In this document: positions 1 to 6,878 of the stretch, one piece after another
Layout: each line of letters begins with the position of its first letter
Position numbering within the stretch: position 1 is the first letter of the stretch
DNA from: Betaproteobacteria bacterium UBA6904
Lineage (GTDB): Bacteria > Pseudomonadota > Gammaproteobacteria > Burkholderiales > SG8-39
Length of the DNA: 15,184 nucleotides
NCBI GenBank assembly: GCA_002451175.1
Contig: DKBI01000188.1
Span: forward strand, 4,458-19,641
Reading direction: 5' to 3'
Translations under genes and position numbers: made by a program
The notes under the pieces: model-generated
The model's database searches: none
What the model saw: the letters and a program-made list of their open reading frames with translations, nothing else
Told to the model about the DNA's origin: nothing

Positions 1-150
1 TCGGACTGGGTGCTCGTGGACCTCGGCGACGTCGTCGTGCACGTCATGCATCCGCAGGCGCGCCAGTACTATCGGCTCGAGGAAATCTGGGGCGGCAAGG
101 AAGTTCGCCTGAAACGTGCCCAAGCTGTTCGTCGTCGCGTTCGACGCTAG
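1..150 (+). CDS. rsfS: Ribosomal silencing factor RsfS, C-terminal end (partial)
   Basis: The window opens inside this gene; the last 49 codons are visible before a TAG at 148-150. The segment [19 protein letters not shown] followed by [10 protein letters not shown] is the conserved C-terminal half of the RsfS/DUF143 fold, which in E. coli reads DWIVVDLGDVIVHVMQ. RsfS binds ribosomal protein L14 and blocks 30S-50S joining when nutrients run low. The tail after EEIWGG is basic and arginine-rich. The gene overlaps rlmH by 35 bases in another frame, so the two are probably translationally coupled. Placement next to rlmH is the usual arrangement in proteobacteria. The start and N-terminus lie outside the window. 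Confidence 0.93.
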   Translation, partial: SDWVLVDLGDVVVHVMHPQARQYYRLEEIWGGKEVRLKRAQAVRRRVRR

Positions 151-547
151 GCTGCCGCGCTGGGCGCTGGACGCGCGCGGCGAGTACCTCAAGCGCATGC
201 CGCGCGGCTTCGAGGTGCAGTGCCTCGAGCTGAAGACCGAGACCGCCAAGCGGCTGCGCGCCCGGCTGCCACGCGGCGCGCGGCTCGTCGCCCTGGACGA
301 GCGCGGGGAGCGGGTGACGACGGCGCAGTTCGCGCAACGGCTCGAGCGCTGGCGCGCCGACGGGGACGCGGTGGCGTTCGTCATCGGCGGGCCGGACGGC
401 CTCGATGCCGAATTCAAGCGGGAGGCCCAGGGGTTGCTGCAGCTGTCCGCGCTGACCCTGCCGCACGCCCTCGCGCAGGTGCTGCTGAGCGAACAGCTCT
501 ATCGCGCCGCCTCGCTGCTGGGCGGCCACCCGTATCACCGCGCGTAG
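116..547 (+). CDS. rlmH: 23S rRNA (pseudouridine-1915-N3)-methyltransferase RlmH
   Basis: This SPOUT-class methyltransferase uses S-adenosylmethionine to methylate pseudouridine 1915 in helix 69 of 23S rRNA. The 143-residue length is slightly under the usual 155. The family signatures are present: FVIGGPDGL near residues 88-96 (SAM site) and, toward the C-terminus, [22 protein letters not shown] ending in HPYHRA, the conserved final motif. The GTG at 116 is the first possible start after an in-frame TGA at 110-112, so the N-terminus cannot extend further. An AAGGAAG sequence lies about 13 bases upstream, inside rsfS. It overlaps rsfS by 35 bases and is followed 26 bases later by maf. The family assignment is secure; the GTG start is well constrained. 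Confidence 0.95.
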   Translation: MPKLFVVAFDARLPRWALDARGEYLKRMPRGFEVQCLELKTETAKRLRARLPRGARLVALDERGERVTTAQFAQRLERWRADGDAVAFVIGGPDGLDAEFKREAQGLLQLSALTLPHALAQVLLSEQLYRAASLLGGHPYHRA

Positions 548-573
548 CGGCTTTGCTAAACTGAAAATTCCCC

Positions 574-1209
574 ATGGCGCTGCCTCCTGACCGCGCGATC
601 TATCTCGCTTCGCGCAGCCCGCGCCGGCGCGAGCTGCTGTCGGACATCGGCGTGAAGTTCCACCTCCTGCTGTTCCGCGAGCGGCCCGGCGCCGACGCCG
701 AAGTGAGCGAGGCGGTGCTGCCGGGCGAGACGCCGCGCGAGTACGTGATGCGCGTCGCGCGCGCCAAGGCCGAGGCCGGCTGGCAGCGGCTGCTGCAACG
801 CCGCCTGCCGCTCGCCCCGGTCCTCGCCGCCGACACGACCGTGACGCTGGACGGGCGCATCCTCGGCAAGCCTGCCGATCGCGCCGAGGCGGCCGCCATG
901 CTGGCCGCGCTCTCCGGGCGACACCACGAGGTGCTCACGGCGGTCGCCCTCGTGCACGACACGCGGCTCGAATCGGCGCTGTCGGCCTCGGAGGTCGTGT
1001 TCCGTGCGCTGGCGGACGCCGAAATCGCCGATTACGTCGCGAGCGGCGAGAGCGACGACAAGGCGGGCGCCTACGCGATTCAGGGTCGCGCGGCGCGCTT
1101 TGTGAGCGAAATCCGCGGCAGCCATTCCGGCATCGTCGGCCTGCCGCTGTACGAGACGGCGCAGCTGCTCGAGCGCATGACGCCGGCGCGCGACCGCCGC
1201 CATGGCTGA
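574..1209 (+). CDS. maf: Maf-family nucleoside triphosphate pyrophosphatase (YhdE type, dTTP/UTP)
   Basis: Predicted housecleaning pyrophosphatase that hydrolyses non-canonical or excess nucleotides (dTTP, UTP and modified forms in YhdE) to the monophosphate and PPi. It has 211 residues. The N-terminal substrate loop LASRSPRRRELL lies at residues 11-22, the catalytic-base region AADTTVTL has Asp at residue 87, and the C-terminal block includes KAGAYAIQG and GLPLYET. The residues around SPRRRELL and DKAGAY.IQG follow E. coli YhdE rather than YceF (m7GTP type). No strong Shine-Dalgarno is visible before the ATG, so expression may depend on readthrough and coupling within the operon. The 3' end overlaps rng by 8 bases. 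Subfamily choice is by recalled sequence similarity. Confidence 0.93.
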   Translation: MALPPDRAIYLASRSPRRRELLSDIGVKFHLLLFRERPGADAEVSEAVLPGETPREYVMRVARAKAEAGWQRLLQRRLPLAPVLAADTTVTLDGRILGKPADRAEAAAMLAALSGRHHEVLTAVALVHDTRLESALSASEVVFRALADAEIADYVASGESDDKAGAYAIQGRAARFVSEIRGSHSGIVGLPLYETAQLLERMTPARDRRHG

Positions 1210-2668
1210 AGAGATCCTCATCAACATCACGCCCCAGGAGACGCGCGTCGCCGTGATCGGCGCCGGCCAGGTGCAGGAGCTGCTCATCGAGCGCGCGGCA
1301 AGCCGCGGGCTCGTCGGCAACATCTACGTCGGGCGGGTGGCGCGGGTGCTGCCCGGCATGCAATCGGCGTTCGTCGAGGTGGGCCTCGAGCGTGCCGCGT
1401 TCCTGCACGTGGCCGACATCTGGGAGCACCGCAGCGGCGCGCCAGGCCCGGCCGACAACGGCCGGCCGATCGAGAAGCTCCTCGCCGAGGGCCAGCCGGT
1501 CGTCGTGCAGGTAGTCAAGGACCCGCTCGGCACCAAGGGCGCGCGGCTGACGACGCAGCTTTCGCTCGCCGGGCGCCTGCTCGTGTACCTGCCGCAGGAT
1601 CCGCACATCGGCATCTCGCAGCGCATCGAGAATGAGGCCGAGCGCGAGCTGCTGCGCGGCCGGCTGCGCGAGCTGCTGCCGCCCGACGAAAAAGGCGGTT
1701 TCATCCTGCGCACGCTCGCCGAGGGAGCGTCCGACGACGAGCTGCGCGCCGACATCGAGTACCTGCGCCATCTCGGCCGGGACCTCGACGCGCGCGGGCG
1801 CGGCGCGCAGCCGCCGCAGCTGCTGTACCAGGACCTGTCCCTCGCGCAGCGCGTGCTGCGCGACATGGTCGCCCCGGAGACCACGCGCGTCATCGTCGAT
1901 TCGCGCGAGAACTACCTCCGCCTCGCGGAGTTTGCGGAGCGCTACACGCCCAACGTGCGCGGCAAGCTGGCGCACTACAGCGGCGAGCGGCCGCTGTTCG
2001 ACCTCCACAACGTCGAGCCGGAAATCGAGAAGGCGCTCTCGCGCCGCGTCGATCTGAAGTCCGGCGGCACGCTGGTCATCGACCAGACCGAGGCGATGAC
2101 CACGATCGACGTCAACACGGGCGGCTTCGTCGGCAGCCGGAATTTCGACGATACGGTGTTCAAGACCAACCTCGAGGCGGCGCAGGCGATCGCCCGCCAG
2201 CTGCGGCTGCGCAATCTCGGCGGCATCATCCTCATCGACTTCATCGACATGGAGTCCGAGGAGCACCGCGAGGCCGTGCTGGAGGAATTCCGCCGCGCGC
2301 TCGCCCGCGACCGCACGCGCATGACGGTCAACGGCTTCACGGCGCTGGGGCTGGTGGAAATGACGCGCAAGCGCACGCGCGAGTCGCTCGCGCACGTGCT
2401 GTGCGAGCCCTGCCCCACCTGCGAGGGGCGCGGCGCGGTGAAGACCGCGCGCACGATGTGCTACGACATCCTGCGCGAGATCCTGCGCGAGGCCCGGCAG
2501 TTCAACGCGCGCGAGTTCCGCGTCCTCGCCTCGCAGAGCGTCATCGACCTGCTGCAGGAGGAGGAGTCGCCGTCCGTGGCCATGCTCTCCGATTTCATCG
2601 GCAAGCCCATTTCCCTGCAGATCGAATCGAGCTATCTGCAGGAGCAATTCGACATCGTCCTCATGTGA
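1202..2668 (+). CDS. rng: Ribonuclease G (RNase E/G family)
   Basis: Endoribonuclease that matures the 5' end of 16S rRNA and degrades some mRNAs. It has 488 residues against 489 in E. coli RNase G and aligns along its whole length. The S1 RNA-binding region spans about residues 38-125, beginning at GNIYVGRVARVLPGMQSAF. The metal-binding aspartates fall at Asp303 (TIDVNTGGFVG) and Asp346 (IILIDFIDM). The Zn-link cysteines are Cys404 and Cys407 in CPTC. These numbers coincide exactly with the RNase E residues. The long C-terminal scaffold of RNase E is absent, which fixes this as RNase G. The start overlaps maf by 8 bases, and the stop is 4 bases before the amidase gene. No defects are seen. 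Confidence 0.97.
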   Translation: MAEEILINITPQETRVAVIGAGQVQELLIERAASRGLVGNIYVGRVARVLPGMQSAFVEVGLERAAFLHVADIWEHRSGAPGPADNGRPIEKLLAEGQPVVVQVVKDPLGTKGARLTTQLSLAGRLLVYLPQDPHIGISQRIENEAERELLRGRLRELLPPDEKGGFILRTLAEGASDDELRADIEYLRHLGRDLDARGRGAQPPQLLYQDLSLAQRVLRDMVAPETTRVIVDSRENYLRLAEFAERYTPNVRGKLAHYSGERPLFDLHNVEPEIEKALSRRVDLKSGGTLVIDQTEAMTTIDVNTGGFVGSRNFDDTVFKTNLEAAQAIARQLRLRNLGGIILIDFIDMESEEHREAVLEEFRRALARDRTRMTVNGFTALGLVEMTRKRTRESLAHVLCEPCPTCEGRGAVKTARTMCYDILREILREARQFNAREFRVLASQSVIDLLQEEESPSVAMLSDFIGKPISLQIESSYLQEQFDIVLM

Positions 2669-2672
2669 CGCC

Positions 2673-4097
2673 GTGAGCGAACTCTGCGACCTCGGCGCGC
2701 GGCGGCTCGCGCGCCTCATTCGCCGCCGCCGGGTGTCCGCGACCGAAGTCATGCGCGCGTTCATCGCCAGAATCGAACGCGTCAACCCCCAGGTGAACGC
2801 GATCGTCACCTTCCTGCCGGAGCGTGCGCTGGCCGAGGCGAAGCGCCTCGACCGGCGCCTCGCGCGGCAAGGCAGCGCGGACGGTCTCGGGCCGCTCGCC
2901 GGCCTGCCGATCGCATACAAGGATCTCGTCGCCACCCGGGGCATCCGCACGACGCTCGGTTCGCCGGTGTACCGCAACCAGGTACCGAAAGACAATGCGC
3001 TGTTCGTCGACCGGCTGCAGGGCGCCGGCGCCATCACGCTCGGCAAAACCAACACGCCGGAGTTCGGCGCCGGCAGCCAGACGTTCAATGCCGTGTTCGG
3101 CACGACGCGCAATCCCTACGATCTGACGAAGACCTGCGGCGGGTCCTCCGGCGGCGCGGCGGTCGCCGTGGCGTGCGGCATGCTGCCGTTCGCCGATGGC
3201 TCGGATCTCGCGTCCAGCCTGCGCAATCCCGCCAACTACTGCAACGTGGTCGGCTTCCGGCCCACGCCGGGCGTCGTGCCCTCCTACCCGGCGCACAACG
3301 CCTGGGACACGCTGCCCGTGCTCGGCCCGATCGGCCGTACGGTGGCGGACGCCGCGTTTCTCCTTGCTGCGATGGCGGGTGCCGACGCGAGGGCGCCCAT
3401 CTCGCGTGCGGTGCGCGGCGCGCAGTTCGCGCGGCCGCTGGCACGCGATTTCCGCGGCATGCGCATCGCCTGGAGCGCCGATTTTGGCGGCCTGCCGATG
3501 GACCCGCGAGTCGCCCGCGTGCTCGCGCGCCAGCGTCGCGTCTTCGAATCGCTGGGCTGCGTCGTCGAGACCGCGTCGCCCGATTTTTCCGGGGCGAAGG
3601 AGGCGTTCGAGACGCTGCGGGCGCTCGCCTTCGCCGGCCGGTTTGCGAACCTGCTCAAGACCCACCGGCGCCTGCTGAAGGACACGGTGATCTGGAACAT
3701 CGAGCAGGGCCTCGCGCTGGACGGAACGAAAATCGCCCGCGCCGAGGCGCTGCGCAGCGCGCTTTTCCAACGCATGCGCGTTTTTCTCGAGCGCTACGCG
3801 TTTCTCGTCGGCCCGGTCAACCAGCTGCCCCCGTTCTCCGCGGACGAGCCCTACCCCCGGCGTGTCGCCGGCGTGCGCATGGCCAATTACCTGGATTGGA
3901 TGAAGAGCTGCTACTACGTGACGATCACCAGCCATCCCGCGATCTCGGTGCCGGCTGGATTCACCGACGATGCGCCGCCCCTGCCCGTCGGACTGCAGAT
4001 CGTGGGCCGCTACGGCGACGATTTCGGCGTGCTGCAGCTTGCGCACGCCTTCGAGCGGGCGAACCCCGTCTGGAAGCGCCGGCCGCCGATCCTCTGA
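2673..4097 (+). CDS. Amidase-signature (AS) family amidase
   Basis: Predicted cytoplasmic amide hydrolase of 474 residues with the Lys-cisSer-Ser triad of the AS family. Lys83 lies in GLPIAYKDL, cis-Ser158 in CGGSSGGAA and the nucleophile Ser182 in DLASSLRNPANYC. The 24-residue spacing between the two serines equals that of fatty acid amide hydrolase. The usual DxGGS-(I/L)R motif reads DLASSLR here, so both glycines before the nucleophile are replaced by Ala-Ser. The substrate is unknown. It is not GatA, because there is no GatB/GatC context and the motif differs. It starts with GTG only 4 bases after the rng stop and has no clear ribosome-binding site, which points to translational coupling with the housekeeping operon. 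It converges on the next gene with a 4-base gap. Confidence 0.9.
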   Translation: MSELCDLGARRLARLIRRRRVSATEVMRAFIARIERVNPQVNAIVTFLPERALAEAKRLDRRLARQGSADGLGPLAGLPIAYKDLVATRGIRTTLGSPVYRNQVPKDNALFVDRLQGAGAITLGKTNTPEFGAGSQTFNAVFGTTRNPYDLTKTCGGSSGGAAVAVACGMLPFADGSDLASSLRNPANYCNVVGFRPTPGVVPSYPAHNAWDTLPVLGPIGRTVADAAFLLAAMAGADARAPISRAVRGAQFARPLARDFRGMRIAWSADFGGLPMDPRVARVLARQRRVFESLGCVVETASPDFSGAKEAFETLRALAFAGRFANLLKTHRRLLKDTVIWNIEQGLALDGTKIARAEALRSALFQRMRVFLERYAFLVGPVNQLPPFSADEPYPRRVAGVRMANYLDWMKSCYYVTITSHPAISVPAGFTDDAPPLPVGLQIVGRYGDDFGVLQLAHAFERANPVWKRRPPIL

Positions 4098-4101
4098 CGC
4101 G

Positions 4102-4686
4102 CTATTTCTGCCGCGGCTGGCGGCCGAGCAGGTAGAACTCGTCGTTCGGCCGCATCGCCGTCATGTTCGCCATGCGGTTCGACAGGGCGAAGAACGCGGC
4201 CACCGCGCCGATGTCCCAGATGTCCTCGCTGGAAAAGCCGTGCGCGCGCAGGGCCTCGAAATCCGCGTCTCCGATCGCGCCCGCGTCGAGCGCCACCTTC
4301 ATCGCGAAATCGAGCATCGCCTTCTGCCGCGGCGTGAGGTCGGCCTTCAGGTAGTTGACCGCCACCTGGTCCGCGATCAGCGGGTTCTTCGCCCGGATGC
4401 GCAGAATCGCGCCGTGCGCGACGACGCAGTACTGGCAGCGGTTCGCGCCGGAGGTGGCGACGACGATCATCTCGCGCTCGGCCTTCGTCAGGCCGCTGTC
4501 CTTTTCCATCAGCGCGTCGTGGTAGGCGAAAAACGCGCGCCATTCGGCCGGCCGGTGGGCCAGCGCGAGGAACACGTTGGGAATGAAGCCGGATTTCTCC
4601 TGGACTTCGAGAATCCGGGCGCGCAGGTCTTCGGGCATGTCCTCGAGGCGGGGAACGGGAAAGCGGCTGACGGGTGCGGCGGTCAT
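4102..4686 (-). CDS. AhpD-like peroxidase-related protein (carboxymuconolactone decarboxylase family)
   Basis: The 194-residue protein belongs to the AhpD/CMD superfamily. It has the redox pair Cys84-x-x-Cys87 followed by His91 in NRCQYCVVAHGA, the arrangement of alkylhydroperoxidase D-type active sites. The preceding FIPNVFLALAHRP and following LTPRQKAMLDFA segments are typical of the 'peroxidase-related enzyme' subfamily. No signal peptide is seen, so it is probably cytoplasmic. I chose the ATG at 4686 (MTAAPVSRF) because GGAGA lies about 7 bases upstream; an open frame continues to 4788, but that extension is low-complexity and runs through the promoter. A good -10 (TAGAAT) lies about 36 bases upstream of the ATG. 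It is divergent from the dienelactone hydrolase gene and shares a palindrome-bearing control region with it. The physiological substrate is unknown. Confidence 0.88.
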   Translation of the reverse strand: MTAAPVSRFPVPRLEDMPEDLRARILEVQEKSGFIPNVFLALAHRPAEWRAFFAYHDALMEKDSGLTKAEREMIVVATSGANRCQYCVVAHGAILRIRAKNPLIADQVAVNYLKADLTPRQKAMLDFAMKVALDAGAIGDADFEALRAHGFSSEDIWDIGAVAAFFALSNRMANMTAMRPNDEFYLLGRQPRQK

Positions 4687-4721
4687 GGCGGGGTCTCCAC
4701 GGAAGTCGAAGCGGTGGCTGT

Positions 4722-4727
4722 ATTCTA
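4722..4727 (-). promoter_or_regulatory. -10 element for the AhpD-like gene
   Basis: Read on the minus strand the hexamer is TAGAAT, a 5/6 match to the sigma-70 -10 consensus. No -35 match exists 16-18 bases upstream, where the sequence is pure GC, which suggests a promoter that depends on an activator. The predicted start near 4715 puts the TTGACCGCGGTCAA palindrome about 66 bases upstream. Confidence 0.45.
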
Positions 4728-4745
4728 GGAGCAGCGGCGCGGCGG

Positions 4746-4768
4746 GCGCGGCGCGCTGCGCGCCGCGC
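4746..4768. repeat. GC-only inverted repeat in a divergent promoter region
   Basis: GCGCGGCGCGC, a single T, then the exact reverse complement GCGCGCCGCGC. All arm bases are G or C, giving a very stable 10-bp stem with a CTG loop. There is no T-tract on either side, so it is not an ordinary terminator. It lies between the -10 of the AhpD-like gene and the TTGACC palindrome. Confidence 0.6.
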
Positions 4769-4774
4769 GCAGAA

Positions 4775-4788
4775 TTGACCGCGGTCAA
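4775..4788. promoter_or_regulatory. Palindromic operator TTGACCGCGGTCAA (FNR/CRP-family type)
   Basis: A perfect 14-bp palindrome of the form TTGA-N6-TCAA, between the divergent AhpD-like and dienelactone hydrolase genes. FNR, Anr and FixK sites share the TTGA-N6-TCAA frame, usually with T/A rather than C/G at the fifth position. A similar site, TTGACCTTCGTCAA, precedes the Bug gene at 6741-6754. For the plus-strand gene a weak -10 (TAAATG, 4813-4818) would place the palindrome near -43. The regulator is unknown; another family is possible. Confidence 0.5.
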
Positions 4789-4820
4789 GGAAGCAGGCGC
4801 TCGACGAGTGCGTAAATGCG

Positions 4821-4842
4821 GCCTCCATTTTTCGGAGGAGGC
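4821..4842 (+). promoter_or_regulatory. Hairpin enclosing the ribosome-binding site of the dienelactone hydrolase gene
   Basis: GCCTCC at 4821-4826 can pair with GGAGGC at 4837-4842, or CCTCC with GGAGG at 4834-4838. Either pairing covers the very strong Shine-Dalgarno GGAGGAGG (4834-4841), which ends 6 bases before the ATG at 4848. The loop is T-rich. This suggests control of translation by structure, but chance pairing is possible in GC-rich DNA. Confidence 0.4.
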
Positions 4843-4847
4843 ACGAC

Positions 4848-5633
4848 ATGCGCAATGTTCTGGCCGGAGTCACGCTCGCGCTCGCCCTGAGCGCCCCGGC
4901 ATCGGCAGCAATTCAGGAAGAGGCGGTGACCTACAAGGACGGGGACACGGTGATGAAGGGCGTCGTCGTGTATGACGACGCAAGCAAGGCCAAGCGGCCC
5001 GGGATCGTGGTGGTGCACGAATGGTGGGGCATCACCAAGCACACGCGCGCCGAGGCACGCCGTTTCGCGCAGCAGGGCTATACGGCATTCGTCGCCGACA
5101 TGTACGGCGATGCGAAGTCCGCCGACAACCCCATGGACGCGGGCACGCTCATGAATTCGGTCATGGGCAATCCGGCCGCGGTGCTCAGGCGCTTCAACGC
5201 GGCGCGCGAGCAACTGGCGAAACACCCCAGCGTCGACGCAAGGCGCATCGGCGCGTCGGGCTACTGCATGGGTGGCGCGGTCGTGCTCAGCGCTGCGCGC
5301 GCAGGCGCCGACCTCGCCGGGGTGGCCGCCTTTCACCCGAGCCTCGGCGGCTATCGGACCGCGCAGGGACCGGTGAAGGCGAAAGTCCTCGTGCTGAATG
5401 GCGCCGACGATCCGTTCAACAAGCCCGAGCAGATCGCGGCGCTCAAGCAGGACCTCGCCGCCGCCAAGGCGGACCTGAAGTTCGTCGACTATCCGGGTGC
5501 CGTGCACGCCTTCACCAACCCGGAGGCGACCGAGAAGGGCAAGCAGTTCAAGCTGCCCATCGCCTACAACGCCGAAGTGGACAGGCAGTCCAAGGCCGAG
5601 GCCACTGCATTCTTCGGTTCGGTCTTGAAGTAG
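4848..5633 (+). CDS. Secreted dienelactone hydrolase family protein
   Basis: Alpha/beta-hydrolase of 261 residues with a signal peptide (MRNVLAGVTLALALSAPASA, cleavage near residue 21), so it is probably periplasmic. The dienelactone-hydrolase triad is visible: Cys140 in GYCMGG, Asp188 in GADDPFN and His220 in VHAFTN. Spacing closely follows the classical enzyme (Cys123, Asp171, His202). The oxyanion-region motif VVHEWWGI is also present. Classical dienelactone hydrolases act on 4-carboxymethylenebutenolide in the cytoplasm. This exported version probably acts on another ester or lactone, which cannot be inferred. The ATG has the strongest ribosome-binding site in the window, inside a possible hairpin. 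A perfect terminator follows 27 bases after the stop. Confidence 0.92.
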   Translation: MRNVLAGVTLALALSAPASAAIQEEAVTYKDGDTVMKGVVVYDDASKAKRPGIVVVHEWWGITKHTRAEARRFAQQGYTAFVADMYGDAKSADNPMDAGTLMNSVMGNPAAVLRRFNAAREQLAKHPSVDARRIGASGYCMGGAVVLSAARAGADLAGVAAFHPSLGGYRTAQGPVKAKVLVLNGADDPFNKPEQIAALKQDLAAAKADLKFVDYPGAVHAFTNPEATEKGKQFKLPIAYNAEVDRQSKAEATAFFGSVLK

Positions 5634-5660
5634 CGCGGATTCCGCGCAGCACGGCAATCC

Positions 5661-5690
5661 AAAAGGCCGCCCGCGGGCGGCCTTTTTTTT
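5661..5690. terminator. Bidirectional rho-independent terminator
   Basis: A perfect 26-bp palindrome (5661-5686, arms AAAAGGCCGCCCG and its complement) is followed by an extended run of eight T (5683-5690) on the plus strand. The AAAA on the left arm provides the T-run for the minus strand. It sits between the convergent dienelactone hydrolase and Bug genes and can end both transcripts. Confidence 0.93.
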
Positions 5691-5708
5691 GCGCGCGCAA
5701 CGCGCGCG

Positions 5709-6680
5709 TCAGTCCGCGTAGACGCCCGCGCTCTTGATGATCGGCCCCCACTTGGCGATCTCCGCCTTCAGATGGGCGGCGAGCGCCGCAGGGTTCGCCT
5801 TGTCGAGCGGCACGGCTTCCGCGCCGAGATCGGCAAAGCGCTTCTTCACCGTCTCGTCCTTCAGCGCCTCCTGCAGCGAGGCCGCAAGCTTGTCGATCAC
5901 GGCCTTGGGCGTGCCCTTCGGCGCGTACAGCCCGTGCCAGATGCCGACCTCGAAGCCCTTCAGACCCAGTTCATCGAGCGTCGGCACCTCGGCAAGCGAG
6001 GGCACGCGCTTCTTCGAGGTCACGGCATAGACCTTCACCTTGCCGGCCTTGATCTGGTTGGTCGTGTTCGTCGTCTGGTCGCACATGAAGTCCACGGTGC
6101 CGCCGAGCAGATCGTTCATCGCCGGCGCCGTGCCCTTGTAGGGAACCGTCAGCACGTCGGTCTGGATCGCGCTCATGAACAGCATGCCGCAGAGATGCGA
6201 GGCGGCGCCGATGCCCGCGTTGGCGTAGGTCACCTTGTCCTTGTTCGCCTTCACGTAGGCGAGGAACTCCTTGAAGTCCTTCGCCGGGAAATTCTGCCGC
6301 GCGATCAGCGTCATCGGCACGTCGTTGATCAGGCCGACGTACTCGAAGTCGGTGAGCGGGTTGAAGCGCAACTGGCGGTACAGCGCCGGCGTCGTCGCCA
6401 TGCCGATGTGGTGGATGAGGATCGTGTAACCGTCGGGCTTCGCGTTCTTGACCGCTTCCGGCGCCAGGATGCCGCCTGCGCTCGGCCGGTTCTCCACCAG
6501 CACCGTCTGGCCCATGGGCTTGATCATCGCCTGCGCAACGACCCGGGCCACCGTGTCGGTCGGCCCGCCTGCAGCATAGGGCACCAGCATATTGACGGGC
6601 TTCGTCGGGTACTGGGCGAATGCCGAGCCGACAAATGACAGCGACACGAGCAGCGCTGTGCGCAGCAGGCGGGAACGCAT
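5709..6680 (-). CDS. Bug-family tripartite tricarboxylate transporter substrate-binding protein
   Basis: Periplasmic solute-binding protein of 323 residues. It has a signal peptide (MRSRLLRTALLVSLSFVGSAFA) and the mature N-terminus QYPTKPVNMLVPYAAGGPTDT characteristic of Bug/TctC proteins. The family blocks VENRPSAGGILA and KPDGYTILI follow, then a VPYKG segment (the ligand-carboxylate region in known Bug structures). Ligands of this family are usually organic or amino acids; none can be named here. No TctA/TctB membrane genes are adjacent, which is common for orphan Bug genes in Burkholderiales. The ATG at 6680 is preferred because AGAAGG lies 8 bases upstream; the GTG at 6689 would abut that site. 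A -10 (TAGGAT, 6719-6714) and a TTGA-N6-TCAA palindrome near -40 suggest control by an FNR/CRP-type activator. Confidence 0.94.
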   Translation of the reverse strand: MRSRLLRTALLVSLSFVGSAFAQYPTKPVNMLVPYAAGGPTDTVARVVAQAMIKPMGQTVLVENRPSAGGILAPEAVKNAKPDGYTILIHHIGMATTPALYRQLRFNPLTDFEYVGLINDVPMTLIARQNFPAKDFKEFLAYVKANKDKVTYANAGIGAASHLCGMLFMSAIQTDVLTVPYKGTAPAMNDLLGGTVDFMCDQTTNTTNQIKAGKVKVYAVTSKKRVPSLAEVPTLDELGLKGFEVGIWHGLYAPKGTPKAVIDKLAASLQEALKDETVKKRFADLGAEAVPLDKANPAALAAHLKAEIAKWGPIIKSAGVYAD

Positions 6681-6713
6681 GGTATGCACCTTCTGGGAGT
6701 TGGCGGTGCGGCG

Positions 6714-6719
6714 ATCCTA
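6714..6719 (-). promoter_or_regulatory. -10 element for the Bug gene
   Basis: On the minus strand the hexamer is TAGGAT, a 4/6 match to the sigma-70 -10. There is no -35 match at the right distance. The predicted transcription start near 6707 puts the palindrome at 6740-6755 at about -40.5, the class II activator position. Confidence 0.4.
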
Positions 6720-6739
6720 GGCGGGGATGGTCGGCAGGG

Positions 6740-6755
6740 TTTGACCTTCGTCAAA
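6740..6755. promoter_or_regulatory. Operator-like inverted repeat TTTGACCTTCGTCAAA
   Basis: Two perfect 6-base arms (TTTGAC and GTCAAA) are separated by CTTC, upstream of the Bug gene. It shares the TTGAC-N4-GTCAA form with the palindrome at 4775-4788. Its position at about -40 relative to a plausible -10 fits an activator of the FNR/CRP family. The remainder of the gap (6756-6878) shows only a weak 5-bp hairpin at 6833-6846 without a T-tract. Confidence 0.5.
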
Positions 6756-6878
6756 CGCAATTCGCGGCATCGCGCACAGTCGGCGCCCCCGGCCACTCGC
6801 CCGGCCTGATCCGCGCCCCCCAAGAATTAGCCGCCGCGACAGCGGCACAGCGATCGGGCAAGATCCTGCGCAAGACCC

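Noticed and set aside
935..3112. A 725-residue open frame on the minus strand.
   Set aside because: It lies opposite maf, rng and the amidase gene, which are clear family members. Its arginine/alanine-rich composition is that of an antisense frame in high-GC DNA.
4687..4788. N-terminal extension of the AhpD-like protein from an upstream start.
   Set aside because: The extension reads through the -10, the GC inverted repeat and the operator palindrome, is low-complexity and lacks a ribosome-binding site. The start at 4686 has one.
6833..6846. Hairpin GCCGC-GACA-GCGGC downstream of the SYLF gene as a terminator.
   Set aside because: Only a 5-bp stem and no T-tract on the minus strand; not distinguishable from chance at this GC content.
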